From Thunnus maccoyii (Eukaryota; Chordata; Actinopteri; Scombriformes; Scombridae): DNA of 64,000 nucleotides. The stretch lies in the NCBI RefSeq assembly GCF_910596095.1, contig NC_056538.1, positions 33,537,922 through 33,601,921 of the forward strand, read 5' to 3'. The notes below the pieces were generated by a model. That model had not been told where the DNA came from, did no database searches, and saw only the letters and a list, made by a program, of their open reading frames with translations. Below, piece after piece: positions 38,196-48,900 of this stretch (its first letter is position 1; each line of letters begins with the position of its first letter). The position numbers and the translations under genes were made by a program.

Positions 38196-38332
38196 TCTGG
38201 AGCCATCATGACCGTCCTGGCTGCTGTTTGCACCAAAATGCCAGAAGCCAAACTGGCCATCATCTTCCTCCCCATGTTCACCTTCACTGCTGCCAACGTA
38301 AGACTCACCTCACCTGGTCCACCTGGTCCACC

Positions 38333-38391
<59 letters not shown>

Positions 38392-40561
38392 GTGTCCACA
38401 CTAAGCCGGCTAAATCCATAAACGCATCTTCTTCTCTCCGTTTTGTTCCTCCGTCCAGACTAAAACAGTTCAGGGAAAACGGAGCTTTGTAGAAACGCCC
38501 TCATATCGCTGACAGTAACACGGCGTTTCACTGGAAGAGGAAGAAGAAGAAACACATTAATAATGGCGGACGGCTTCATGCGAGTCTTGTCGACTCTGAC
38601 AGCTTGTTTAGAGTTAAACGTATCGACCACCTTTCTCTGCTCAAACTGTTGGAATCTGCTGCAATAAACTAAATGTCAGGAAAAACTTCGCTGGTTTTCT
38701 GTGGCTGTCTTGCTCGTCTGTCCTCCGCACACGCCCAGTAGGAGGAGAATTACCCGATTTGGTCGGTTTAGCTTGAAAACGGCGTTTTAGAATTTAGCCG
38801 GCTTAACGTAGACGTCGTCCTACTGTGTGACTGATCCTCTGTATCTCCATCTCTCTCCAGGCTCTGAAGGCCATCGTTGCCATGGATACAGCCGGTCTGG
38901 TGCTGGGATGGAAGTTTTTTGATCACGCTGCTCATTTAGGAGGAGCCATGTTTGGAATGTAAGTTATATTTACAGTGAATAACGACAGAAATGTGATTCA
39001 TTAAAGCTATAATGTGTAATTATTCCACATTAAAATGTCTAAAAACAACTAGACCTACGTTATATATGTTGTTGAGTTGTGTACTTACATTATCCCAAAT
39101 GTTTCCAACAACTTTCAAACCCAGAGAAATCTGTAATTTAATCAAAGTAACGGACCGTTTCATTTGGTCGCCTGTCGATGGCGTCATACCTCCTCTACCA
39201 AAGAGTAAACACGCACCAGATGCATACGGCGGCGCTGTATTTGTCCGCTACAATGGCGTCTACCAAAGAGTAACTTACACACATACAAGATAATACATCG
39301 GCGTTGTGGTTGTTCCACACAAACTGTTATAAATGGACTTTTATTCAGTTTTAAGCCACATTTTCATGATAAATTTAGGTGGTTTTTAACTATATCTTTT
39401 AGCCGGAAGAAGGATTTTAGTCATTGGACGTCTGGATCTTAAGTTATCAGAGAAATAAACTGGACAAACGTTAGCAGCAGCTCGGCTAACAGCCCCTCCA
39501 GGAAGTCCGGTGGTCGTCGACATCGTCGGAGAAATATAGATTTTTTTTAGGTGAAACAGCTTTAATTAGTATTTTAACGATTTTAATCTGCGTGTACGTT
39601 TGTTTCTGGAGAGGAGGAGACCTCTGCAGGTAAAAACATCCCGAATGATTCACACTGCAGTAATCATATCCCAGTGAATCTGGTTAATTAACGACAAAAA
39701 CATGATATCAAACTTCAGAGGATATTAGCACTGAAATAATCAATTGATACAACGGTGAAACAAGCTGTGCCAGATGAGGAATGAACAAATCAATTAAATT
39801 GATAGATAAATCATACGCAACAATTAGTTAATGAAACGATTAGTCAATCAAATGAAAATGAATCGTACTAAAACTAAACAATTGTCGGACAAAACAGGAC
39901 ATTTGAAGACTGTAGAACGCTATGAAAGACGTTTTTTATTGTTTTCTGATGTTTTATGGATTAAACAATTAATCAGAGACAATAATCAGCAGTTCAGTTG
40001 ATAATGGAAACAATCATTAGTTGCAGCTCTACTCATCTTTTACATTAAAGATCCTCCAGACATGTTTTCAGACATAAAAATACCAAATATCATCATCATC
40101 GTCTCGTCCATCATGTAAAACTCCAGAATATGTAAATATTGTTGGTTTCTAAAGTTTTCCTGCTGGACACCAGATGTTTCCTCCTTCACTGTGAAGTTTA
40201 TTCTCAGTGTTTGTTCACTGGAGGCTTCAAGTTTCCACATCGCACTTGTGTTAACTGAATACTGGACCACGATTGGCTCCAACTTAGTTGTGATGTCATA
40301 AATCCTGCAGGTGTGTCCAGCTGTTAAACTGAGATTTAAGGTGAACTCAGAAAAACATGCAAACACATCATATAAATACAGAAACAATGTATAAATATTC
40401 GTCCTCTGCTCCGTCTCTGCTGCAGCTGGTACATCCTGTTCGGTCACGAGTTGATCTGGAAGAACCGTGAGCCCTTCGTTAAGTTCTGGCATGACCTGAG
40501 GACTCGAGGCGGGCCGGGCGGCGGCGGCGGCGGCGACGACGGCCGAGGAGGTTCCGTCTAG
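32056..40561 (+). CDS. parl: parl: mitochondrial rhomboid protease (PARL), 10 coding exons
   Basis: This is presenilin-associated rhomboid-like protein, an intramembrane serine protease of the inner mitochondrial membrane; the family cleaves PINK1 and PGAM5. Coding exons are 32,056-32,132; 33,592-33,796; 33,880-34,020; 35,317-35,365; 35,971-36,066; 37,406-37,555; 37,638-37,708; 38,196-38,297; 38,861-38,958; and 40,426-40,561 (TAG). All introns are GT-AG, the frame is unbroken, and the product is 374 residues (human about 379). The Arg-rich start [10 protein letters not shown] fits a mitochondrial presequence. [29 protein letters not shown] and [20 protein letters not shown] match PARL. The catalytic Ser is residue 264 (SGAIM, first codon of exon 8) and the catalytic His is residue 322 in [10 protein letters not shown]. 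An in-frame ATG 33 nt upstream is possible, but MAWR agrees with orthologues. The C-terminus ends in an unusual Gly-rich tail (about residues 355-374). Confidence 0.96.
32300..32415. repeat. hAT-like terminal-region fragment (GTGAAAGAAGTACTCAG type)
   Basis: In parl intron 1, the sequence GTGAAAGAAGTACTCAGATC followed by AAAGTACTAGTAAAAGTACT and ACTCCATTACAAGTAAAAAT matches the terminal region of the element at 9,479-10,315, read from its right end. Confidence 0.6.
32997..33545. repeat. Two adjacent R1 repeat copies in parl intron 1
   Basis: ACGGCTGCAACTAACGAG begins the first copy (32,997-33,255), which ends with CATTGCAGCTCTA. A second copy follows directly to about 33,545, close to the exon 2 acceptor (33,589-33,591). 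Confidence 0.65.
34230..34466. mobile_element. Foldback element, internally deleted copy 2
   Basis: It lies in parl intron 3. The ends are TTTTAAAGGACG (left) and CGTCCTTTAAAA (right). The arms carry the same CGCTGTAATCATTCCTCCTG block as 25,019-25,668 but almost no middle, so the copy is a near-continuous hairpin. Confidence 0.8.
36333..37182. repeat. 27-bp minisatellite in parl intron 5
   Basis: About 31 tandem copies of a 27-bp unit: GGTTTAACTGA followed by GGTTTAACTTAAACCM. Each unit contains the inverted pair GGTTTAA / TTAAACC, so single strands can fold repeatedly. It lies inside the intron between exon 5 (ends 36,066) and exon 6 (starts 37,406). Confidence 0.92.
38125..38195 (+). promoter_or_regulatory. 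(TG)32-T4-CAG splice acceptor of parl exon 8
   Basis: A perfect array of 32 TG units (38,125-38,188) is followed by four T and CAG, then exon 8. There is no normal polypyrimidine tract between the array and the acceptor. The layout is that of the TG-m T-n tract at CFTR exon 9. Confidence 0.95.
38331..38392. repeat. (CTGT)n microsatellite
   Basis: About 14 tetranucleotide units, 34 bp after the exon 8 donor of parl. Exon 8 therefore has a simple repeat on each side. Confidence 0.92.
39735..40032. repeat. R1 repeat copy in parl intron 9
   Basis: It contains AATCAATTGATACAACG through AACAATCATTAGTTGCAGCTCTA with the R1 motif order. Confidence 0.6.
40150..40355 (-). repeat. Repeat R3 copy 2 with conserved peptide
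   Basis: It lies in parl intron 9, about 70 bp before exon 10, on the opposite strand to parl. It shares the peptide [13 protein letters not shown]..MWKLEAS with 30,937-31,135. No functional gene structure is seen. Confidence 0.55.
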
Positions 40562-40822
40562 GACGCTGAAACCACGGGACTGATGGGGGGAAAAAAAAAC
40601 GCTCCTAACATGTAAACATGTATAAATGTACAGATGTGCAGAGAACAGGAAGAAGCTGCGGCGTCCCTGCACCATTCGGCTTCCCCAGGACGAGTTTACA
40701 GGAAGCAGACGGGAGTCACGACGGTCGATGGTTTCCACACAGACACTTCATGTCTGTATATACGATGCAGATTTGTGTCTTTCTGGTTGTATTTGTTGAC
40801 ATTTTGTTTCCCTGCAGAAACA

Positions 40823-40828
40823 AATAAA
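40823..40828 (+). promoter_or_regulatory. parl polyadenylation signal
   Basis: Canonical AATAAA, 262 bp after the stop codon, followed by T-rich sequence. Confidence 0.7.
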
Positions 40829-42566
40829 CTCAACAGATTGTTTATTTACAGAAGCTGAGCACAAAGATACAAACGTGGAAATTATTATTCTAGTGTTTGG
40901 ATTCATAGTTTTTCTACTATAAAAGGTTTAGTAACACCAAACTGTTGATTTAGTTCATTACAAAAAAAACAAGATTTACAAATATATTAAACTGAGAAAC
41001 CTGTAAATCATCTTTCTGCAGAAACTCAGTTTGTTTTGTTATTTTGTCATTAATTCATATTTGTGTTTGTTGATGAACTCGGGGACGTTTCATGTCTGAA
41101 ACCGATCATGTCACTGATGTTCCTTCAGTTTTGGAGAGCTGTGTGCAGATTTATTTGTAAAATATTTAAAATAAAATTAGCACTGGATCTAAAAACATAA
41201 CGTTTCAGTTTTATATACTGGTTTAGGACCAGTCAGAATGTAATTTATAAGGGCCACAGTTACACAGACAGTTGAGCCACAAAATGTTTATTTATCCTCT
41301 GTGATAGTAAACAGGTCAAACTTATCTTACAAGTGAGAACATTTAAATTAAATTAAATACCTGTTAAATGATTTCTGAGTAAACTGCACTATTATATGTA
41401 TATATAAATTATAGCTTATTATTTTGTAATATAATGTTTTTATCTAAAGACCAACTATAATCATAGCAGCATAATCAAAATCTAAAAACAATATAATACT
41501 ATAAATTAGGTATTATATTGGTATTAAAAATGCTTTTTCTTTCAAAATTATGACTTTACTCTTGAAACAATATATTATATGGTGACTTTTTCCCAGCAGT
41601 GCTCTCATACTCAGCAGGAAACTGGAAATATTTCAGTCAAATTTAACGTTTCTGCCACAGATCGACTTTTTAAACTAAGAAAAATCAAATGTCAAAGTAT
41701 TTCAACCTTTATAAACATGACGAGCTCAGTTCTGTTCTTCTCGTCTTTCCTTCTGATTATTTATGTTTGTTGATTTTCTTCCAAATAAAACTGTAAAACT
41801 CTGATGGATCAGCTGTTTGTGTGTTTGTTGCAGTCGAAAGCTGTGATTGGCTGAGATCAGACGAGCTGTCAATCATCCTGCAAAATAAAACCTCGGTTGG
41901 ACAAACAGAGAGGCGCTCTGCAGTCTGAAGTCCACAAACCGTCACACAGACAAACACACACAGGTTTAGTCTCTGTGTGTTCAGTAAATCACTGTCAGTG
42001 TGTGTAAATCTCAGTTAGTTGGTTTAATGACTTAAATATCAACACAGACACGTTGAGAGAAGTTAAGACTGGAGTGATGTTCTCACTGCAGCTGCTCAGC
42101 AAAGACAAGAGTAGAACAAATAATAATCAAAAGCATTGTTTCATTTCTCAGTGTTTTCAAAAAATATGTCTCATCTATAAAGTCCAAGTGAAATTAAACT
42201 GCCTTTTTCTGTCTGCCACAGCAACACATCTGCTCTGTAAATCACAAAACAAAGCTAATCACAAAACCAAAAGGGACAAATTAATATTTTTAATTCTTTG
42301 GTTTCATGATGGCGCCTCCTAGTTTCACATTATTTTGATAAAATACAACTCCATCATCTGCATACGTAGCTGGAGTCCTTATTTCTTAATCTCCTCCCAG
42401 CTGCTGTCAATAAAAAAAACAATAAAGTTTCTTAGTATGAAGAGAAAAGGTAGAGACACCTGTACAGGTTTAATTGAAAAACCACCAAGAGAACCTGACT
42501 GACGAGATGTTTTCAGTGTTCTTGTTGTGTTTTGCAGCTCAGGAATTGACAGAATATTAATTGGCA

Positions 42567-42770
42567 ATGATTAAGTTGCTTTTTTAAGCGAAAATACCAA
42601 AAATTCTCTGGCAGCAGCTTCTCACATGTGAATATTTACTAGTTTTCCAGTTTTTAATGATAGTGAACTCAACATGTTTGTGTTTGTGACTGTTGATCAT
42701 CTGAACATGTTCACTTGGGCTTCAGGGAATAATGATCCACATTTTATACACTGAACCATCAATGGATGAT
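42567..42770. repeat. R1 repeat copy, partial
   Basis: ATGATTAAGTTGCTTTTTTA, then AATTCTCTGGCAGCAGCTTC, which match the R1 interior. Confidence 0.5.
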
Positions 42771-44083
42771 TAAAGACAATAATTACAGTCTTCAATCAGA
42801 GTCCCTCTTCAAGACCAGGACCACAAGATGGAGGATGGAGGACCTGTCAGAGTTCAGACTGGACTTCACTGCTGCTCATTTAGGTCTAATAACCCAAATG
42901 ATGTGGAGGAAACCTGGGATTACTGGGTCACTTCATGAGCTGATCGTATGTTTCTACCTGAGAAGTAACAAGTAGCTCCAAACCCCCCAAAGACGTCGGC
43001 AACTTATGAGACATAATTGAGCCTGGGAATGGTCATCATATACTTTCATCATAATGTTCTAAGCCCTTTTACACTCTAAACTTTCAAAATCTGAATAGGA
43101 ACCAAACCAAAACACAATGTTTTTTACAGATTTATGACCAGAACAACTTGACACACAGTGCTGAGCTGCATCTCAAATTAATCTTTAGGTTCCCAGCTTT
43201 CAGATGATGTATCACCACATCATGTGACAGATACTGTTGACCTGCTAAAGATCGTCTGTCCCCACATACAAAAAGACAAAAATGGGTCAATGGTAGGAGG
43301 AGGGAGTGGAAGAGGTAATAAAGTTAAACCTGTAAACTGGACAGATGGAAACTGAAGAGATGGACTACAATATATATGTATATTTCTTTCCTTTGAACGT
43401 ATGAGGTAAATAAAGTATTACAGGTGGTTTTAGTGGCTTTAAGAAGTCTGAAATCTGCTGCTAACAAACAGAGTTGGAGGTGAAACTCTGTCAATAATGA
43501 TGTATGTTCAGCAGTGGTTCGGCCCTTTGCAGAGTTCATCGACCCCGAACACAAAACGACCTCAGAGGATCAGATCAGCTTCACATCACAGAAACAAACA
43601 GCAGGACAGAAGAACGACGAGCGACTACAACCTAAAACAACTTCACTTCAGCCTCCGAATCTGACTGACGGTAAGAAGACTGATGTATTTGGATGAAGTT
43701 ATGATCAGGATGTGATGTTCTCACATGATCTCACATGTCTTATGTTATTTTCATGGATTCATTTTTGTCCTTTTGTTCAACCTAAAACTGTAAAGACACA
43801 GAATTTGTTTCAAAACACTGTTTATTTCCAGTTTCTGTGTTTTAAAAAAAGACAAGACTGACCACATGTAACAGGAAGTAGTTATAATGTGAACACGGTG
43901 GAGGTCAGCGGGGGCAGATGGGAGGAGTAACGACACAAGTTCAGTGACCAAAAGATTTGATTTTAATGATTGAACTCGACCGAAACCTGAAGCAAACAGT
44001 GCAGGAGACCTACAGTATCTCCGGTAACATCTAATCATTGTTACAGACTGTCTGGCATCTAATAATTGTGTTTATTTACACAC

Positions 44084-44410
44084 AAACCTGGGGAGGAACT
44101 TGATTTGGTTTACAATTTGGTAATTCAGTCTATCCTTAAACTAAGCTCCTTTACACCTGATGAGAAAATGTCTTGGTCTCATCTTAAAGACAAAACGTGC
44201 AGAGTGATATCTGTTATTAAAAGGTGTCACTCATATCGACCTTCACACACATTAAAGCAGGTAGTACAATGTTTGGTTTTGACACATCTGGACTGTTGTC
44301 CGGCGATATGTTCAGTCCAGAAGAACTTTAACCTTCTTCTGGAGAAGATATGTTTCCTTTTCTCTACAATAATCTTTACAGAGAATAAACACCGTTACAA
44401 AACTAGATAA
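44084..44410 (+). pseudogene. LINE reverse-transcriptase C-terminal remnant
   Basis: A plus-strand frame encodes FTPDEKMSWSHLKDKTCRVI followed by SVIKRCHSYRPSHTLKQVVQ and LVLTHLDCCPAICS. This is the pattern of the region downstream of the catalytic core in fish LINE reverse transcriptases (SWSHH-, IKRC-, -LVLSHLDYCP-). It lacks the catalytic part and loses the frame afterwards, so it is a dead fragment. Confidence 0.65.
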
Positions 44411-45650
44411 ATGACGATGAATAAGATCTCTCTTCCACAATGTGAACGCTTTAAAGAAAACCGCTGAGTACAGGTCGACCAATCAGTGGAATCATTTACC
44501 ATCATTTATTAGAAAATTACAGTAGCCCTGAGGTGCCAAAAGCAACATTTCACAAAACAACATTTTGTTGTGTTTTCTGTTTTGTTATTGTGTTTTGCAC
44601 TTCAGAGCCACCATAGAAATCCCTGAATAAGATCACCTTAAAAAAAAACAAAAAAACAGACAAGTCAAATGAGCCAAAGACCAATTTAAGGTGATTCTGA
44701 CTGATTCTGGCTTTATTTAGTTTGTAGGGAAGTTTATTGTCGGCACACTATGACCAGTAGAGGACGTCACCTCCGGTATCACACTTCGACTGCTTTTAGC
44801 GCTGTCACATGTTACTAACAAAACAACGTCACACCTGGTCACATGATCATGACGATATATAAAACTATATTACAAGAGGGATAAAACATGGACTGGCAGG
44901 GAAAAGGAGAGAAATAATGAACTGTTTGGCTTTCTATAGCAAAGAGAGCTGATGTGACATTTTACATTATCAGTAGTAATCGATATGTGTATATTTTGTC
45001 TTCTTTCTTTTTGTTTTTTTGTAGTCGTCTTTCCATCCGTCAATATTTTTATTTTTTATAATTCTGTTGATCTTGTCTTGAGTTTTTAGGAGAGCTCTTC
45101 AGCTTTTAAACTCATGTTTAGCTGAGTACACGGAGGTAAATGTGTGTTTATGTGAATATCTTTGTGTGCAAATCAAATCATCTTTTTAACGTGCAAACAA
45201 ATGAATAAGAAAAACAGAAATAAAATACTCTGACAGCAAACACCGCTGGCTGTGAGCACAGCTGTTTCCTCCAGTATTCATGGTTTTTTTTAGGACAGAA
45301 TTCCCTCCTTTTGTTTCCTCGCACACTATTTTTGTTCTCAGCTACAAAAAGCTTTATATATTTTTCATAAATGCAGAAGTATTTACACCTGGAAACACGC
45401 TGATGTGGAAAATCACTAGAGATCTGTTTTAAAATCCACCAAACAAGTTGAAAGGTCATTTCCTTCCAACTTTATTTAAAAATGGAACAAGTGAATAGAG
45501 TAGACAACTAATGATAAGAAATAAAATAAATAGTTGACAAAACATCAAATATTTGATTCAATGAGATGTCCCTGTTGGTTTGGTGTGTTTGGCTGTTGGT
45601 GTTTCCAGGTGTTTCCAGGTGTTTCCAGGTGTGTGTGTGTGCAGAGCAGC

Positions 45651-45894
45651 ATGACGGTGGGTCTGCAGGTTGTGGGTCTGGTTCTGGGCGTGGTGTCCTG
45701 GTGTCTGCAGTCCAGCTGTACGTCCTCTCAGATGTGGAAGGTGAGGAGTCAGGTGGAGTCGGTCACCAGCAGTCAGTGGCAGTTTGAAGGTCTGTGGATG
45801 AGCTGCGCCGCCACATCACTGGGATCGCTCCAGTGCAGCAAGTTCAAGACGGTGCTGGGACTGCCGGGTGAGGACTCACTGCACGCTTTATACA

Positions 45895-45925
<31 letters not shown>

Positions 45926-48900
45926 ACATGTGTACGGTTTAGTTTTTATTCTACACATATAAAGTTAAATTAATGCAAAATAACTCTTAGAGCAGCAGAT
46001 AGTGTTGGAATTAAATGCATCTTTGAGAAGATTACTGGATTTATTAATTGACAGTGGTGGAAGAAGTGTTCAGATCTTTTACTTATGTGAGTAAAAGTAA
46101 ATCTGAGGGGTGGTGAGATGATTAATGGGAGAGGAAAGAAGAAAAAACAAAGTTCTGATACACAAATCTGTTTTCAATTTTTGGACTTTTTCTCTAATCT
46201 TTGATTTTTGCTGAAATATTGGATCATTTGAACATTTATTGAAATGAAAGCATGTGAGAAGTTTAGAGGGAAAAATCACTATTTGGTGGAGCTGTTAACA
46301 ACTCATAGACATGTGAAATGTGACCCCGACTACACACTGCTTTTTGTAAGACGTCAAAAGCCAAAAAGGTTGGAAACCACTGGTTTCATCTTTAACAATG
46401 TGTTGTATTTTAAAAGCTTGTTATATTATCCATTGTGTCAAATCTTCATCTGAAAAGTAACTAAAGCTGTCAAATAAATGTAGTGGAGTAGAAAGTACAA
46501 TATTTCCCTCTGAAATGTAGAAAGTAGCATCACATGGAAATACTCAAGTAAAGTACAAGTACCTCAAAACTGTACTGAAGTACAGTACTTTATGAAATGT
46601 TAATTGACTTTATTCAGATTTAATATATTAGAATCCATCAATTGTTTAAAAAGTTGGAGTGAAAGTTAACAAAGTCACTCCTTAATTTAAGGTTTTTCTC
46701 ACCTATTAAAACCCAGCTGAATATATTCCAGTTCATAGTGGGGGTGTTTGACTCTTCTGTCATCAGCACTGAAAGACATTTTTTCAACATCTAAAAACTT
46801 TATTCAAACTTCTCTAACATCTCGAGCTCCACTTGTGTTTGACATCCTGGTCTGTGGTGGTCCCAGCTCACCTGCAGGTCTGCCGGGCTCTGATGATCCT
46901 GTCCCTGCTGGTCGGTCTGGCTTCCATCATTGTCTCCGTGCTTGGACTCAAGTGCACCAAGATCGGAAGAACCTCGGAGCACACCAAAGACCAGATCGCC
47001 CTGAGCGGAGGAATCCTGTTCATCCTGTCCGGTACGCTTCAGGACTCACAGCACCTGCTTCAAATGTTACTGAGGAAACCTGTCCACATATATATACGTC
47101 ATCTGAACTGCACCATTGCTCCGAGTCACAGTTACTATGGCCGCTAGATGGCAGCTGTCACTCAAACTAACTATAGGTGGTTTTGGGGCGACTGACATTT
47201 ACGATTTTTGGGTCTTACTGTAGTTTAGTGAAGCAGGTTTGAATTGGAGTGCTGTCTGTTTTCCTCCACAGGGACAGAAGATCATTCAGTGAGTCTGTAC
47301 AAGCATGATGAGGCATTTGCAGTGTTGTCATGTGTGCAAACTGATGTTTCAGGCTAGATGCTTCATCAGTATCTGAGCTCCAGACTGCAGACAGGTGTGA
47401 GTGTGAGATGTGTTGCTGTTTGCTCCCTCAGGTTTGTTCACTCTGACTGCAGTGTCCTGGTACGCTGCCCGAGTCATCCATGACTTCTACGACCCGCTGA
47501 ACGGAGGAGTCCGGTCAGTCCCACGCACAAACATGATGATGATGATGATGATGATGATGGTGAAGGTGATGATGGTGATGATGATGGTGGTGGTGTGGTT
47601 TTCTTTTTGCAGGTTCGAGCTGGGCACTGGTCTGTATCTGGGCTGGGGAGCTTCCTGTCTGGCCATCCTGGGGGGCTCGATGCTCTGCTGCTCCTGCAGG
47701 AGGAGCTCCCCCGCCCCCCCTGCACGGTAAACCCACAACACCTGCGGCATGTAGTACCACAGTCTGTCCACATGGGGCGCTGTCAGTCATCTGAAGTGAT
47801 GCCGACAATGTCTGGTGTTACGCATCATGACCACACAGAATTTTTTATTTTTATTCACTTTTGCACAGATCCAGACACAGCTTAAAATCCAGATAACAAG
47901 TAAAACAGAGGAGATGTTCAGAAGCTACAGGCTGATACAACAGAACTCCCCTCAACTTAAGAAAACAAACAAACAAACACTAAACTAATTAAAGCTGCAA
48001 GCAGTGTTGAACGGGCGATGAGATGAAATAAGCAACCAAAGGGACAGAGAGAGAGAAGCTGTATCTGACTCACGTTATCTGATGTTTTCTTCTTTCTATC
48101 ATGTTGATGAAGTATTCATGTCATAACATCCATTTTTGGCTGTTGGTCATCTTGTTTGTTAGTTAACAGAACTTTGTGGATGTGGCTTAACCAGTCTGAT
48201 ATCATTAGCAACAATGACAAACAAGCTAACTCTCCTGGTTGTTTCTCCGGTTGCTTCTCTCTCCAGCCGCTCCCTGGCGGTGTCCTGCTGCTGCTGCGCT
48301 GCACAGTCCAGATCTTTTCTCCCATATGCTTAACAACAGTCCTTAACAGTCCTTCCACGGATGTATAAAGAGTCCTTCAGGCTGCTACAGCAAGCCAGCT
48401 GTTGCATTGGCTAACGCAAGGAGCTAGCCACTGCTGCTATTCTGCCTTACAGTGGAGAGAATTGAAGATGAATTCTGGAAACTATCATTGGACCAACTCG
48501 ATGTCAATATTGCATTCTGGTTGTTGATTGGTTAGGGAGACCATCCTCCCTTGGGGCGTCATTTTACGTGTCTCTTCCAAAGAAGAGAGAAAAAATATGT
48601 TGTAAATAATACTGAGATTCGGTAATGGTTTATTTCAACCAAATATTGTTTTTCATATTTTGATCTCCCTCTTGCCTCTCAAAAAATAGAGAAAGATATT
48701 AAAAAAACAATTACATCTGATTGACAAGAGCCGTGACACTGTTTACATAAAAGTTGGTAAACTCTTCAAGTAAAGGCGTGGACTGCCCGTCCACCTCAAG
48801 GTGTAATTATCAGTCTTTACAGCTTGAGCACCTCCACCCTCTCTCTCCCTCTCAGTTGGAGAGGAGAATGTTAAAGTACACTTCTTGTGTGATCTCCTCA

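Larger units (their letters stand above)
40862..45650. other. Intergenic between parl and the claudin gene
   Basis: AT-rich unique sequence, an R1 copy (about 42,567-42,770) and a LINE reverse-transcriptase remnant (44,084-44,410). The claudin's promoter and any 5' untranslated exon must lie here or just upstream of 45,651 but could not be located. Confidence 0.55.
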
